DNA of 64,000 bases from Frigidibacter sp. SD6-1 (GCF_030143255.1 NZ_JARJNR010000006.1:62001-126000), one strand, 5' to 3'. Shown: positions 17,159 to 25,913, numbered from the stretch's first letter. Notes: a model not told the origin generated them from the letters alone. Numbers and translations are program-made.

Positions 17159-18373
17159 TCAGAAAAGCCCGGGCGGCGTCGCGGTGCGACGCGCGGGCTT
17201 GAAGAACGGCCGCTCGCAGATCCGCGCCTTCAGCATCAGCTTCACATATTGAAGCTCTCGCATCGCATAGATTTCAACCCAGAGATTTCCCGACTTTTCA
17301 GCATGATAGGGCCGCTTCACATGGGCCAGCGCGATATTGCGCTTCACCGTCGGCGACCAACAGGCGGCCGTGATCTGGCCTACCTCATGCTTCTTGTCAT
17401 GGTAGATGATCGCATGTTCGGCCGAGACATTGCCCTCGATGTCGAGCCCGACGAAGGCCCATTCCGAACCTTTCTCGCGCTCAGCCAAGAGCGCCCGGCG
17501 GCCGTTGAAATGGCCCTTCTCCCAGTCGATCATCCAGTCGAGCGACATGTCGAAGGGCGAGCGCACGCGATCCTCGCGCACGGCCTGATGGGCGGGGATG
17601 AAATCGAGGTTTGTGATGATGAACCCGGCCTCGGTCCGCGCCATGTCAAGCGCAGCCGACCCTATCGGGCGGATGCCGTAAAGCGCGCCCGCCTCGAACA
17701 GGCGGTCCCAGAGTGCCAGCGCACGGTCGGGCGAGGTCCAGAGTTCGTAGCCGAGATCGCCGGTGAAGCCGGTGCGGGAGATCATCAGCTCGCCCCCGTC
17801 GACGGGGAAAGTGGCAATTCGGAAGGGTTTCAGCGTCTCTACATCGAAACCCGCGGCCTTCAGAACGGCATAGGAACAAGGCCCCTGCAGAGACAAGGCG
17901 GCGATCTCTTCCGTCACCTCCTCGATGGTCACATCGAAGCCATGCGCGCTGTCGAGAAGCCAGGGCAGGTGCCGTTCCTGACAGCAGATGCGATAGTCAT
18001 CGTCCGCCAGCCGGAACAGCGTGCCGTCATCGACGATCTTGCCCGCATCATCGCACCAGATCGTGTAATGCACTGATCCAACTTGCAATTTCGCGACATT
18101 GCGAACGGTCAGCCGGTTCAGATAGGCCGCCGCCTCGCGCCCCCGGACCCGGTATTTCACCATCGGGCAGAGGTCGTAGACCGTCGCCGCATTGCGGATC
18201 GCCGAATGTTCCATCGCCAGGTCCTCGAATTCGAGAACCGTGCTGTAGCCGCCCCAGGGAACCCAGGCGTTCAGCCGGTTCGCGGCGGAGGTGCGGGGGT
18301 GGAAGGGGGTTTCCAGAAGCGGGGCCTGGAAATGCAGGCGGGGGTCGGGTTTCATTGCGGTCTTCGCCCTCAT
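17159..18373 (-). CDS. GcvT-family aminomethyltransferase-like C1 transferase
   Basis: 404-residue relative of glycine-cleavage T protein and of the C-terminal half of dimethylglycine dehydrogenase. Family landmarks include AMEHSAIRNAATVYDLCPMV at the N-terminus, ISRTGFTGDLGYELWTSPD in the middle and KRNIALAHVKRPY near the end. These proteins pass methyl or methylene groups to tetrahydrofolate; the DMSP demethylase DmdA belongs to the same fold. The start ATG at 18373 overlaps the upstream flavoprotein stop (ATGA); a second ATG at 18355 is possible. In this operon it would be the natural acceptor for C1 units released during demethylation. Confidence 0.85.
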   Translation of the reverse strand: MRAKTAMKPDPRLHFQAPLLETPFHPRTSAANRLNAWVPWGGYSTVLEFEDLAMEHSAIRNAATVYDLCPMVKYRVRGREAAAYLNRLTVRNVAKLQVGSVHYTIWCDDAGKIVDDGTLFRLADDDYRICCQERHLPWLLDSAHGFDVTIEEVTEEIAALSLQGPCSYAVLKAAGFDVETLKPFRIATFPVDGGELMISRTGFTGDLGYELWTSPDRALALWDRLFEAGALYGIRPIGSAALDMARTEAGFIITNLDFIPAHQAVREDRVRSPFDMSLDWMIDWEKGHFNGRRALLAEREKGSEWAFVGLDIEGNVSAEHAIIYHDKKHEVGQITAACWSPTVKRNIALAHVKRPYHAEKSGNLWVEIYAMRELQYVKLMLKARICERPFFKPARRTATPPGLF

Positions 18374-19935
18374 GACCTGACCTCCCGCACGATCCGTTCG
18401 GCGGCGTTCCAGCCTGCGGCGCCGGATATGCCGCCGCCCGGGTGACAGCCCGCGCCGGCGAGCCAGAGACCGGCTATAGGCCCTTGATATTGCGCGATTC
18501 CCGGTACCGGGCGCAGGAACAACATCTGTTCGACCGACAATTCGCCATGGTGCCAGTTGCCGCCTACCATGCCATGGCGCGCCTCGATATCGGCGGGCAG
18601 CATCAGCTCCTCGCCGACGATCAGATCGGCGAGGCCGGGAGCGTGTTGCTCCAGTACCGCAAGCGTCTGGTTTCTGTACCGCTCGCGTATGGCATCCGTC
18701 CCGACAGCCTGCCCACAGGGCGCGAACTGGACGATGGCGGACAGCACATGATGGCCATCCGGCGCATGGCCGCCCTCGAAGGCCGAGGGCACAAGGATTT
18801 CCATCACCGGCCGGTCGGGCGCCTCGCCGTATTTGACGGCGTTGAAGGCCAGCTCGACGGCATGTTCGTCGGGCGCGATCACCAGACGCGAGCGCAGGTC
18901 CGCGCCCCGGAAATCCGGCCTGCCCTTCAGCGCCAGATTGAGCTTCGCCGCGCCGCCGCGCGATTTCATATGGCGGATGCGGTTCACGAAACCGGTGTCC
19001 AGATGGCGGGGGCCGAGAAGCTTGAGGAACGTGGTCTTGGGCGAGATGGCCGAGATGATGGTGGCGGCGCGCAGGTCCTCGCCGGAGGCGAGCGTCACGC
19101 CGACGGTCCGGTCGCCCTCGACGATCAGCGCGGCGACGGCGGCGCCGGTGCGGATGGTCACGCCCGACGCCGTGGCAGAAGCCGCCATCGCGGCGGCGAC
19201 CGCACCCATGCCGCCCGCAGGCACGGCGAGGGACGCACGCTTGCCCGCAACCTGGCCCGCGAAGCGGTTCAGAAGGTGGATCAGCGAATTGGGCGAGCGG
19301 GGGCCGAGCCAGGTGCCCAGCACCGCATCATGGGCGAGAAGTCCCTTGAGGCGCGGGTCGGTCAGTTCGTCATTCAGCACGTCATGGACGTTGATCAGAA
19401 GCATCCGCAGGAATTCGCGGAACCGGTCCTTGCCCATCATCCTCGTCTTGAGGCCGAGCTTGCCCAACTGCCAGACGTCATTGCCCACGCCCTTGGCCAG
19501 ACGCGGTGGCGTCAGTTCCTTGAAAGGGGCAAGCACATCGGCGAAAGCCATCAGTTCGGTGCGCAAGGCGGCCCAGGCCCGCCGCTCCTCCGCGCTGACT
19601 GAGCCTGTCAGCCGCTCGCCCGCCGCGCCTTCCATGACCAGATGGTCGCCCGTGGCGCTGAGCGCGGTCGAGGGAAGATCGGTCGCGGCCCAGCTCAGAC
19701 CGTGGCGGGCGAGGTCCATGTCCGTCTCGACCCGGGCGTCCAGCATGTGAACCAGATGCGCGAGGCCCGGCGCGCGGTAGCCCGGCGCGAAGTCGGCGCC
19801 CAAGGCTCCGCCGCCCGGCGCGCTGCCGCTTTCCAGCACCAGAACCTTGCGTCCGGATTTCTGCAGCCGCGCGGCGCAGGCGAGCCCGTTGGTGCCGCCG
19901 CCGATGATGATGGCGTCAAAGGACGGCATAGGCAT
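18370..19935 (-). CDS. FAD-dependent oxidoreductase, CrtI/PYROXD2-like (paralogue 2)
   Basis: 521-residue flavoprotein of the phytoene-desaturase-like amine oxidase superfamily. The dinucleotide-binding motif IIIGGGTNGLACAARL opens the protein, and the C-terminal FAD-cap block IAGLWLAGAGCHPGGGISGA is conserved. It overlaps the upstream paralogue by 20 bp and the C1 transferase by 4 bp. The context argues against carotenoid chemistry, since no crtB or crtE is present; amine or imine oxidation is the more plausible role. Alternative start at 19929. Confidence 0.82.
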   Translation of the reverse strand: MPMPSFDAIIIGGGTNGLACAARLQKSGRKVLVLESGSAPGGGALGADFAPGYRAPGLAHLVHMLDARVETDMDLARHGLSWAATDLPSTALSATGDHLVMEGAAGERLTGSVSAEERRAWAALRTELMAFADVLAPFKELTPPRLAKGVGNDVWQLGKLGLKTRMMGKDRFREFLRMLLINVHDVLNDELTDPRLKGLLAHDAVLGTWLGPRSPNSLIHLLNRFAGQVAGKRASLAVPAGGMGAVAAAMAASATASGVTIRTGAAVAALIVEGDRTVGVTLASGEDLRAATIISAISPKTTFLKLLGPRHLDTGFVNRIRHMKSRGGAAKLNLALKGRPDFRGADLRSRLVIAPDEHAVELAFNAVKYGEAPDRPVMEILVPSAFEGGHAPDGHHVLSAIVQFAPCGQAVGTDAIRERYRNQTLAVLEQHAPGLADLIVGEELMLPADIEARHGMVGGNWHHGELSVEQMLFLRPVPGIAQYQGPIAGLWLAGAGCHPGGGISGAAGWNAAERIVREVRS

Positions 19936-21532
19936 CGCTCATGTCTTTGGAAGGTTTCGCCATGTCGCGCAGGATTTCCGAGGCCGCATTGCGCCCCGGC
20001 GCGCCCATGACCCCGCCGCCCGGATGGGTCGAGGAACCGCAGATCCACAGGTCGCGGATCGGTGAGCGGTATTGGGCATAGCCCGGAACGGGCCGGTTGA
20101 AGAGAAGCTGGTCGAACGTCAGTTCGCCCTGGAAGATATTGCCCTCGGTCAGGCCGACTTCCTTTTCCAGTTCGCGGGGGGTGCGCACCTCGTAATGCAG
20201 GACCGACGATTTGAAGCCCGGCGCATGGGCCTCGATCTGGTTCAGCACGGTTTCGGCGAAGGCGTCGCGATCCTGGTCGGTCCAGTCGTTGCCTTCGATC
20301 TTCGGCGGCGCATACTGGATGAAACAGGACATGAAATGCTTGCCCGGGGGCGTCATCGTCGGGTCGATCATCGTGGGGATCATCATGTCCTGGAACGGAT
20401 CGCGGCTGAAATGGCCGGCCTTCCAGTCGTCATAGGCGCGTTCCATCTTCTCGATGGAATCGGTGAAATGCATGTCGCCCTTCATGTAGGGCGAGCCTTC
20501 GGGAAGTGCGGTGAACTTCGGCGCCCGGTCGAGCGCGATGTTCAGCTTGCCCGAGGAGCCGCGGATCTTGAAGTTGCGGACCCGCTTGAGGAAGGTGCCG
20601 GGCAGCTCCGCCTCGTCGACATGTTTGAGGAAGGTGCGTTTCACATCCATGTTCGACACGACGCGCTTGCCGTGGACTTCATCGCCGTTTTCCAGAACGA
20701 CGCCGGTGGCGCGACCGTTCCTGACGAGGATCTTCGCGACACCTGATCCGGTGCGCACCTCGCCGCCCGCCGCCGTCAGCGAGGCGGTCAGCGCCTTGGT
20801 GATCGAGCCCATGCCGCCGCGCGCGAACCCCCAGGCGCCGACATTGCCGTCGACATCGCCCATCGCGTGATGGAGGAGGACATAGGCCGTGCCGGGCGAC
20901 ATCGGCCCGAGTGCGGTACCGATGATCGAGGCGACGGCCTGATAGGCCTTCACCACGCCGTTTTCGAAATATTCGTCAAGGAAATCGGCGATCGACATGG
21001 TCCAGAAACGGATCATGTCATACATCGCCATCTCCGAGAGTCCGAACATCTGTTTGCCGAGCCAGGCCAGCTCCGCCATGTCGCGCGGGCGGAAGCTGGC
21101 GGGGTCGGCGGCGGTGCGCAGAAGCATCGGGCGGATGAAGCGGCAGTGGCGCAGGACGTCGCGCGCATAGCGGTCATAGGCCTCGGCATCGCGGGGCGAA
21201 TGGCGGGCGATCTCGCGCCGGTTGGCATCATGGTTGCGGTGCATGCCCAGATAACCGTCACCTTCGGTGAAGACCGCGCCACCCTCGTAGGGCAGGATCT
21301 GCAGGCCATGCTTCGGCAGTTCGAGGTCTCGCATGATCTCGGGCCGGAAGAGCGAGGAGACATAGGAGCAGTTCGAATAGGTGAAGCCGGGGTAAAGCTC
21401 GCGGCTGACGGCGGCGCCACCGACCCAGTCGTTCTTCTCGACCACCATGACCTTCAGCCCCGCGCGGGCGAGGTAGGCGGCGGTGACGAGCCCGTTGTGG
21501 CCCGCGCCGATGATGACCGCATCGTAGATCAT
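19916..21532 (-). CDS. FAD-dependent oxidoreductase, CrtI/PYROXD2-like (paralogue 1)
   Basis: 538-residue flavoprotein homologous to its downstream neighbour. FAD motif VIIGAGHNGLVTAAYLARAG at residues 6-25; C-terminal block IRDLWICGSSTHPGGGVMGA. The frame is open upstream of 21532, but the ATG there overlaps the aminotransferase stop as ATGA and begins MIYDAVIIGAG, right at the conserved N-terminus. Two adjacent paralogues may act as successive oxidases or as a heterodimer. Substrate unknown; the shared operon with Rieske oxygenases and a C1 transferase points to an N-containing substrate. Confidence 0.85.
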   Translation of the reverse strand: MIYDAVIIGAGHNGLVTAAYLARAGLKVMVVEKNDWVGGAAVSRELYPGFTYSNCSYVSSLFRPEIMRDLELPKHGLQILPYEGGAVFTEGDGYLGMHRNHDANRREIARHSPRDAEAYDRYARDVLRHCRFIRPMLLRTAADPASFRPRDMAELAWLGKQMFGLSEMAMYDMIRFWTMSIADFLDEYFENGVVKAYQAVASIIGTALGPMSPGTAYVLLHHAMGDVDGNVGAWGFARGGMGSITKALTASLTAAGGEVRTGSGVAKILVRNGRATGVVLENGDEVHGKRVVSNMDVKRTFLKHVDEAELPGTFLKRVRNFKIRGSSGKLNIALDRAPKFTALPEGSPYMKGDMHFTDSIEKMERAYDDWKAGHFSRDPFQDMMIPTMIDPTMTPPGKHFMSCFIQYAPPKIEGNDWTDQDRDAFAETVLNQIEAHAPGFKSSVLHYEVRTPRELEKEVGLTEGNIFQGELTFDQLLFNRPVPGYAQYRSPIRDLWICGSSTHPGGGVMGAPGRNAASEILRDMAKPSKDMSDAYAVL

Positions 21533-22881
21533 GCGCGTTTCGCTTCTTCCTCGAACTGTTCGAGCGTGAGGTCGACCGCGGTTTCCACCGCCTTCAGCGT
21601 GTCGGTCAGGCAGGTCTCGTCCAGACCATGCGCCTCGCACATGAACCACGGTTCGCGGCTGTCGGGTTCGCAGATGACGCCAAGGTCGTGCAGATAATGA
21701 GCCATCTGGTCGTAGAAGGAATAATCCGACGTCTTCCAGGCGCGGTAATTGTCCGGGGGCGTTTCGGCGAAGAAGAGGCCGAACATCGAGGGGTGGCCGG
21801 TGTAGCTGTGGGTGATCTTGCGGGCGTCGAGGATCCCGGAAATGCCCTTCTTCAGCCGTTCGCCGTAACTGGCGAGGGTTTCGAGGGCGGGCGTTTCGTC
21901 AAGGATGCGCAGCGTCTCCTCGGCGGCGGCGAGCGAGACGGAATGAGCCGTGTAGGTGCCGCCGTGGCTGGCGCCGCCATATTTGAAGGTGCGCATCACC
22001 TCTTCGCGGCCAGCGACGACCGAGATCGGATAGCCGTTCGCGACGGCCTTGGCGAAGGTGGTGATGTCGGGCGTGACGCCCATCAGGCCCTGGATGCCCG
22101 ACTTGCCGACGCGGAAGCCCGACTTCACCTCGTCGATGATCAGCATCACGCCGTATTTCGTGCAGAGATCGCGGGCGAGCTTCACATATTCGGGCTCGGC
22201 CATGATCGAGCAGCAGTTGCCCTGAATGGGTTCGATCAGCATGGCGGCGAGCTTGTCACCATGGCGGCGGAACATGTCTTCCAGCCGCTGGAAGTCGTTC
22301 ATCGGCGTGATATGGGCGAGTTTCTTCACGGTGGGCGGAATGCCCGCGCCATAGGGCACAAGTTCGGGGTCCTCGTTCGAGCCGAGATCCCAGTCGTCCA
22401 TGTTGGCCATCCACATGGCCGCGTCGAAAAGCCCGTGATAGCCGCCCTCGACGAGCAGATAGCTTTCGCGCCCGGTATAGGCGCGGGCGAGGCGCAGGGC
22501 GGCCATCACCGCCTCGGTCCCCGAATTCGAGAAGCGGACAAGCTCGGCCGCAGGCACCATCTTCGCGATCCGGTCGGCGACGATCAGTTCCTTTTCGGTC
22601 GAAAGGGCAAAGACCCCGCCGACCTCCATGCCCTTGCGGGCCGCGGCGTCCACGCGGTCGTCGGCGTAACCGAGGATCGCGGGGCCATAGCCCAGCCGGT
22701 AGTCGACGTAATTGTTGCCGTCGATATCCCAAGTCCGCCCGCCCTTGCCGTGGCTGACATAGATCGTCCGGTCGTCGCCCCAGTAGCGGAAAGTGGAGGA
22801 CACGCCGAGTGGCAGGCGTTTGACCGCGCGCTGGAACTGGGCATTGGAACGGGTGAGCGTGCGCTTGGGAGCGGCGGTCAT
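21529..22881 (-). CDS. class III aminotransferase, glutamate-1-semialdehyde aminomutase-like
   Basis: PLP enzyme, 450 residues, first gene of the long minus-strand operon. FSNSGTEAVMAALRLARAYT is the cofactor phosphate region, IIDEVKSG holds the pyridine-nitrogen aspartate, and K278 in TFAKAVANGYP is the Schiff-base lysine. It resembles HemL but sits among catabolic genes and has a diverged active-site lid, so heme synthesis is unlikely. I chose the ATG at 22881 (MTAAPKRTL), close to the family N-terminus; the frame extends upstream through the operator, which makes longer starts less likely. It probably removes or transfers an amino group in the pathway. Confidence 0.85.
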   Translation of the reverse strand: MTAAPKRTLTRSNAQFQRAVKRLPLGVSSTFRYWGDDRTIYVSHGKGGRTWDIDGNNYVDYRLGYGPAILGYADDRVDAAARKGMEVGGVFALSTEKELIVADRIAKMVPAAELVRFSNSGTEAVMAALRLARAYTGRESYLLVEGGYHGLFDAAMWMANMDDWDLGSNEDPELVPYGAGIPPTVKKLAHITPMNDFQRLEDMFRRHGDKLAAMLIEPIQGNCCSIMAEPEYVKLARDLCTKYGVMLIIDEVKSGFRVGKSGIQGLMGVTPDITTFAKAVANGYPISVVAGREEVMRTFKYGGASHGGTYTAHSVSLAAAEETLRILDETPALETLASYGERLKKGISGILDARKITHSYTGHPSMFGLFFAETPPDNYRAWKTSDYSFYDQMAHYLHDLGVICEPDSREPWFMCEAHGLDETCLTDTLKAVETAVDLTLEQFEEEAKRA

Positions 22882-22929
22882 GAGGATCTCGGGATTGTTG
22901 ACGTTGCCCGAAGCTCGCATCGTTTTGAC

Positions 22930-22959
22930 TGGTCTGTCAATCAGAATATTGACTGACCA
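22930..22959. promoter_or_regulatory. 30-bp inverted repeat, candidate BetI/TetR operator
   Basis: TGGTCTGTCAAT and ATTGACTGACCA form 12-bp arms with 11 matching pairs around a 6-bp spacer, midway between the divergent starts of the 12-gene operon (22881) and the TetR gene (23057). Size, symmetry and position fit a TetR-family operator controlling both directions. Confidence 0.65.
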
Positions 22960-23056
22960 TCCAAAATCCCGCAATCTGCTTGCGCTGTGCGCCCGAGGTC
23001 TTATCTATGCGCACGGGACGGCCGGAACCCATGGGCCCTACCGGTCCGGAGACAGG

Positions 23057-23713
23057 ATGGAACAGAGCCTCGCGAAATCGGAAGTGCCGCCTCAACCGCG
23101 CAAGGCGAGCCGCGAGGCACGCCGCCTGCAGCTGATCGAGGCGACGATCGAGACGATCGCCGTCCGGGGCTATGCCCGCACCACCCTGACCGAGGTCGCC
23201 AACCAGGCGGGCCTGTCGCACGGGCTGGTGAATTTCCATTTCGAGACCAAGGAAAAGCTGCTGACCGAGACGCTGAACTATCTGGCCGAGGAATATAGCC
23301 AGAACTGGAAGTCAGCGCTTGAGGCAGCGGGCAAGGCTCCGGCCGAACAGCTCGATGCGATGATCCGCGCCGATTTCAATCCGGCGATCTGCACGACGGC
23401 GCGGCTCTCGGCCTGGTGCGCCTTCTGGGGCGAGGCGCAATGCCGGCCGATGTATCAGGAACATTGCGGCGCGAATGACGATGCCTATTTCGCGCAATTG
23501 GTCACGCTCTGCACGGCGATACAGGTGGAAGGTTCCTACGGCTGCGATCCGAAGCTGGCCGCCCGCGTGCTCAGGGTGACGCTCGAAGGGGTGTGGCTCG
23601 AGATGATGACGATGAACACGCCCTACAGCCTCGCGGAGGCCCTGAGCACCGCCTATGCCTGCGCGGCGGCCTTCTTTCCGCGCCATTTCGGGCCGGACGG
23701 TCTGGTCGGGTGA
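23057..23713 (+). CDS. TetR-family transcriptional regulator, BetI-like
   Basis: 218-residue repressor. The N-terminal helix-turn-helix reads TLTEVANQAGLSHGLVNFHF (about residues 37-56), and the ligand domain contains SAWCAFWGEAQCRPMYQEH, matching the conserved AWxAFW stretch of BetI. BetI senses choline or betaine intermediates, so a quaternary-ammonium-type ligand is a reasonable inference. It is divergent from the Rieske/importer operon with a 30-bp inverted repeat in between. The start ATG at 23057 follows a GGAGACAGG ribosome site; upstream frame extension is not needed. Confidence 0.85.
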   Translation: MEQSLAKSEVPPQPRKASREARRLQLIEATIETIAVRGYARTTLTEVANQAGLSHGLVNFHFETKEKLLTETLNYLAEEYSQNWKSALEAAGKAPAEQLDAMIRADFNPAICTTARLSAWCAFWGEAQCRPMYQEHCGANDDAYFAQLVTLCTAIQVEGSYGCDPKLAARVLRVTLEGVWLEMMTMNTPYSLAEALSTAYACAAAFFPRHFGPDGLVG

Positions 23714-23716
23714 GAT

Positions 23717-23799
23717 GATTTCGTCCGGGCTTCGCCCGGCCGACCCGCCGGGAGGGCTCTGCCCTCCCGGACCCTCCCGGAGTATTTCGGGACAGAAAG
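23717..23799 (+). repeat. dispersed double-hairpin intergenic element, copy A (terminator-like)
   Basis: GATTTCGTCC leads into hairpin 1 (CCGGGC-ttc-GCCCGG, 23725-23739), hairpin 2 (10-bp perfect stem with 3-base loop, 23748-23770) and a tail GGAGTATTTCGGGACAGAAAG. It lies between the convergent ends of the BetI-like and imine-reductase genes. Copies B (40048) and C (49000) share the architecture, and hairpin 1 differs between A and B by a compensated G-C to A-T pair. Confidence 0.7.
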
Positions 23800-23804
23800 T
23801 GGGG

Positions 23805-24560
23805 TCAGGCGGAGATGCGTTTCAGGACGGCATCAAGGCCGTCATGCCAGGCATTGAGCGCGCCCTTGCCGTTCAGGAAATCGAGCAATTGCAGTGTGAT
23901 GCCGCCGGGCGTGGTGACACCTTTGGCGATGTCGGCGAGCGGGCGGTCTTCCTGGAGGAGCACTTCGGCATTGCCGCGCAGCGTACCTGCAACGAGCGCG
24001 CGGGCGGTTTCAGGCGGCAGGCCTTTCGCGGCAAACCAGTCTGCAAGATGCGCCATCCACCAGACGCTGGCACCGGAGAGAGCGCCGAAGGTGGCGGCGG
24101 CGGTGAATTGCGCCTCGGTATCGAGAACATGGATGGGGCCGACATGGGCGAGGAAGGCATGCCAGAAATCGTCCTGCGGGTGGAGGATCGACGGCCCGAC
24201 CCGGTAGGCATTGGCATAGCCGGGCATCATGGCGATTGCCGCTTTCGCGGGGCCGATGACCTCGGCGAGGCGGGCAAGCCCCGTACCTGCCATGGCCGAA
24301 AGGACCGGCTGGCCGGGGCGGAAGGTCAGGCGCGAGAGGTCCTCGGCGCCGGTCGCGGCGGGCAGCGCGACGAAGATCGCGTCGGAGCGGTCGACGAGGT
24401 CCTGGTTGCTGGCGGCGATCTCATACCCGAAGTCGGCTGAGAGGCGTGCTGCCGCTTCGGCGCCGCGCGGTGACAGGAGAAATCTGTACGGCGCGCCCTG
24501 AAGGCCGCGCAGCATCAGGCCCGCAAGTCCGCCGACCCCGAGAAAGCCGACGGTGGTCAT
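23805..24560 (-). CDS. pyrroline-5-carboxylate reductase-like NAD(P)-dependent oxidoreductase
   Basis: 251-residue two-domain protein: an N-terminal Rossmann fold (TVGFLGVGGLAGLMLRGL) and a helical C-terminal domain with AGTLRGNAEVL and the ProC-like TTPGGITLQLLDFL segment. ProC homologues reduce cyclic imines such as pyrroline-5-carboxylate. Its start overlaps the stop of the class III aminotransferase by 4 bp. An aminotransferase making an amino-aldehyde that cyclises, followed by an imine reductase, is a coherent pair. The real proline-synthesis ProC would not be expected in this context, so a catabolic or salvage imine is more likely. Confidence 0.8.
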   Translation of the reverse strand: MTTVGFLGVGGLAGLMLRGLQGAPYRFLLSPRGAEAAARLSADFGYEIAASNQDLVDRSDAIFVALPAATGAEDLSRLTFRPGQPVLSAMAGTGLARLAEVIGPAKAAIAMMPGYANAYRVGPSILHPQDDFWHAFLAHVGPIHVLDTEAQFTAAATFGALSGASVWWMAHLADWFAAKGLPPETARALVAGTLRGNAEVLLQEDRPLADIAKGVTTPGGITLQLLDFLNGKGALNAWHDGLDAVLKRISA

Positions 24561-25879
24561 GGCATTTCCTCCAGCACTTCGGTGATGGCCTGCGCGGTCC
24601 GGGCGATATCTTCGTCGGTATGGACGATCGACGAGAGCGAATGCAGTGTCGCCGAGGGGTTCATGTAGATGCCCTTGTCCATCAGCCGGACGGCGAAATC
24701 GCGGAATTTCACCCGGTCGACATGGGCACAGAAGTCGCGGTAATCGGCGATTTCGTCGGCCTCGGTGAAGAAGATCTGGAACATCGAGTTGACGCCCTGG
24801 CAGATCATCCGATGGCGGTTGGAATGTTTCGCCACCTTGCGGATCTCGTCCGCCATCGCCTTGCCGAGGTTCTTGATGCGGCGGAAGCCGGACTGGTCAT
24901 CCTCCAGCATCGTCTCCAGCATGACCTTCGTCACATGGAGCGCGAGGCGCCCGGCATTATGGGTGCCGAAATGCAGGACCTTGCCCCATTCGAGACCGGC
25001 CATCACGTCATCCCGCCCGCCGATCATCGCCATGGGCAGGCCGCCGCCCAAGGCCTTGCCGTAGGTGACGATGTCGGGCGACAGGCCGTAGAGTTCCGCG
25101 CAGCCGCCGGCGGCGAGGCGGAAGCCGGTGACGGTTTCGTCGAGGTAGAAGAGCGCGCCATACTGGCGGCACAGTTCCTGCATGCGGTTGAGGTAGCCGG
25201 GCTTGGGCGGGATCACCCCCATGTTCGACATCACCCCTTCGGTGACGACACAGGCCGCCTCGGCCCCATGCAGCGCCATCGCGCGTTCCAGCGCCTCGAT
25301 ATCGTTCCAGCGGACGACGATCGTGTCCTTCCAGGCCTCTTCGGGGATGCCCGACGAGTCCGGAATGCGGATCGGGTCGTTCGGATGGCCGAGAAGTGTC
25401 GGCGGATAGGGGTTGGTGTTGATCAGGACCGCATCCCACCAGCCATGATAATGGCCTTCGAACTTGATGATCTTGCGCCGCCCGGTATGGCCGCGCGCGA
25501 GCCGGAAAGCGCCCATCGCGGCTTCCGTCCCGGTGTTGGCGAAGCGGACCTTGTCGACATGGGGAAGGAGGTTCACCAGCAGTTCGGCCACTTCGACCTC
25601 GACCTCCAGCGCGGTGGCGAAATGGCTGCCGCGCGCGCCTTCGCGGGCCAGCACCTCGGCCACTTTGGGATGGGCATGGCCAAGGGGCAGCGCGCCGAAG
25701 GCCATCATCCAGTCGATATATTCGCGCCCGTCCACGTCATAGAGCCGTGCACCCTGGCCATGGGACATGTAGCGCGGCGTGGTGCCGAAGGCGGCGGGCC
25801 CGCGCGAGGCCGAGGAGACGCCTTCGACCAGCACCTTCCGGCCGCGTTCGAAGAGCGCTTCTGACTTGGGTCCGGCCAT
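24557..25879 (-). CDS. class III aminotransferase, glutamate-1-semialdehyde aminomutase-like
   Basis: 440-residue PLP enzyme. FANTGTEAAMGAFRLARGHT binds the phosphate, FYLDETVTGFR carries the PLP-ring aspartate, and K275 in TYGKALGGG is the Schiff-base lysine. Strongly HemL-like in layout but paired with an imine-reductase-like gene and an XRE-cupin regulator, so probably a dedicated catabolic aminotransferase. I chose the ATG at 25879 over 25900 because AGGAGGC lies four bases before it. It is a second, clearly distinct paralogue of the aminotransferase at 21529-22881. Confidence 0.86.
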   Translation of the reverse strand: MAGPKSEALFERGRKVLVEGVSSASRGPAAFGTTPRYMSHGQGARLYDVDGREYIDWMMAFGALPLGHAHPKVAEVLAREGARGSHFATALEVEVEVAELLVNLLPHVDKVRFANTGTEAAMGAFRLARGHTGRRKIIKFEGHYHGWWDAVLINTNPYPPTLLGHPNDPIRIPDSSGIPEEAWKDTIVVRWNDIEALERAMALHGAEAACVVTEGVMSNMGVIPPKPGYLNRMQELCRQYGALFYLDETVTGFRLAAGGCAELYGLSPDIVTYGKALGGGLPMAMIGGRDDVMAGLEWGKVLHFGTHNAGRLALHVTKVMLETMLEDDQSGFRRIKNLGKAMADEIRKVAKHSNRHRMICQGVNSMFQIFFTEADEIADYRDFCAHVDRVKFRDFAVRLMDKGIYMNPSATLHSLSSIVHTDEDIARTAQAITEVLEEMP

Positions 25880-25913
25880 GTTCGCCTCCTGCCTTGTCAT
25901 CTATCGGAACGGA

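Noticed and set aside
17159-18373. Identification as DMSP demethylase DmdA
   Set aside because: GcvT fold is shared, and a DMSP-lyase-family gene is in the operon, but the sequence does not show the DmdA stretches I recall, and the two Rieske oxygenases point to N-methyl chemistry.
18370-21532. Carotenoid desaturases crtI/crtD
   Set aside because: CrtI-like FAD motifs are present but no crtB, crtE or photosynthesis genes are nearby, and both genes are embedded in an amine-type catabolic operon.
23805-24560. proC for proline biosynthesis
   Set aside because: Fold agrees, but the operon with an aminotransferase and an XRE-cupin regulator suggests a different imine substrate.
21529-25879. hemL (glutamate-1-semialdehyde aminomutase) for heme synthesis
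   Set aside because: Two divergent copies in catabolic operons under substrate-type regulators are unlikely to be the housekeeping HemL.
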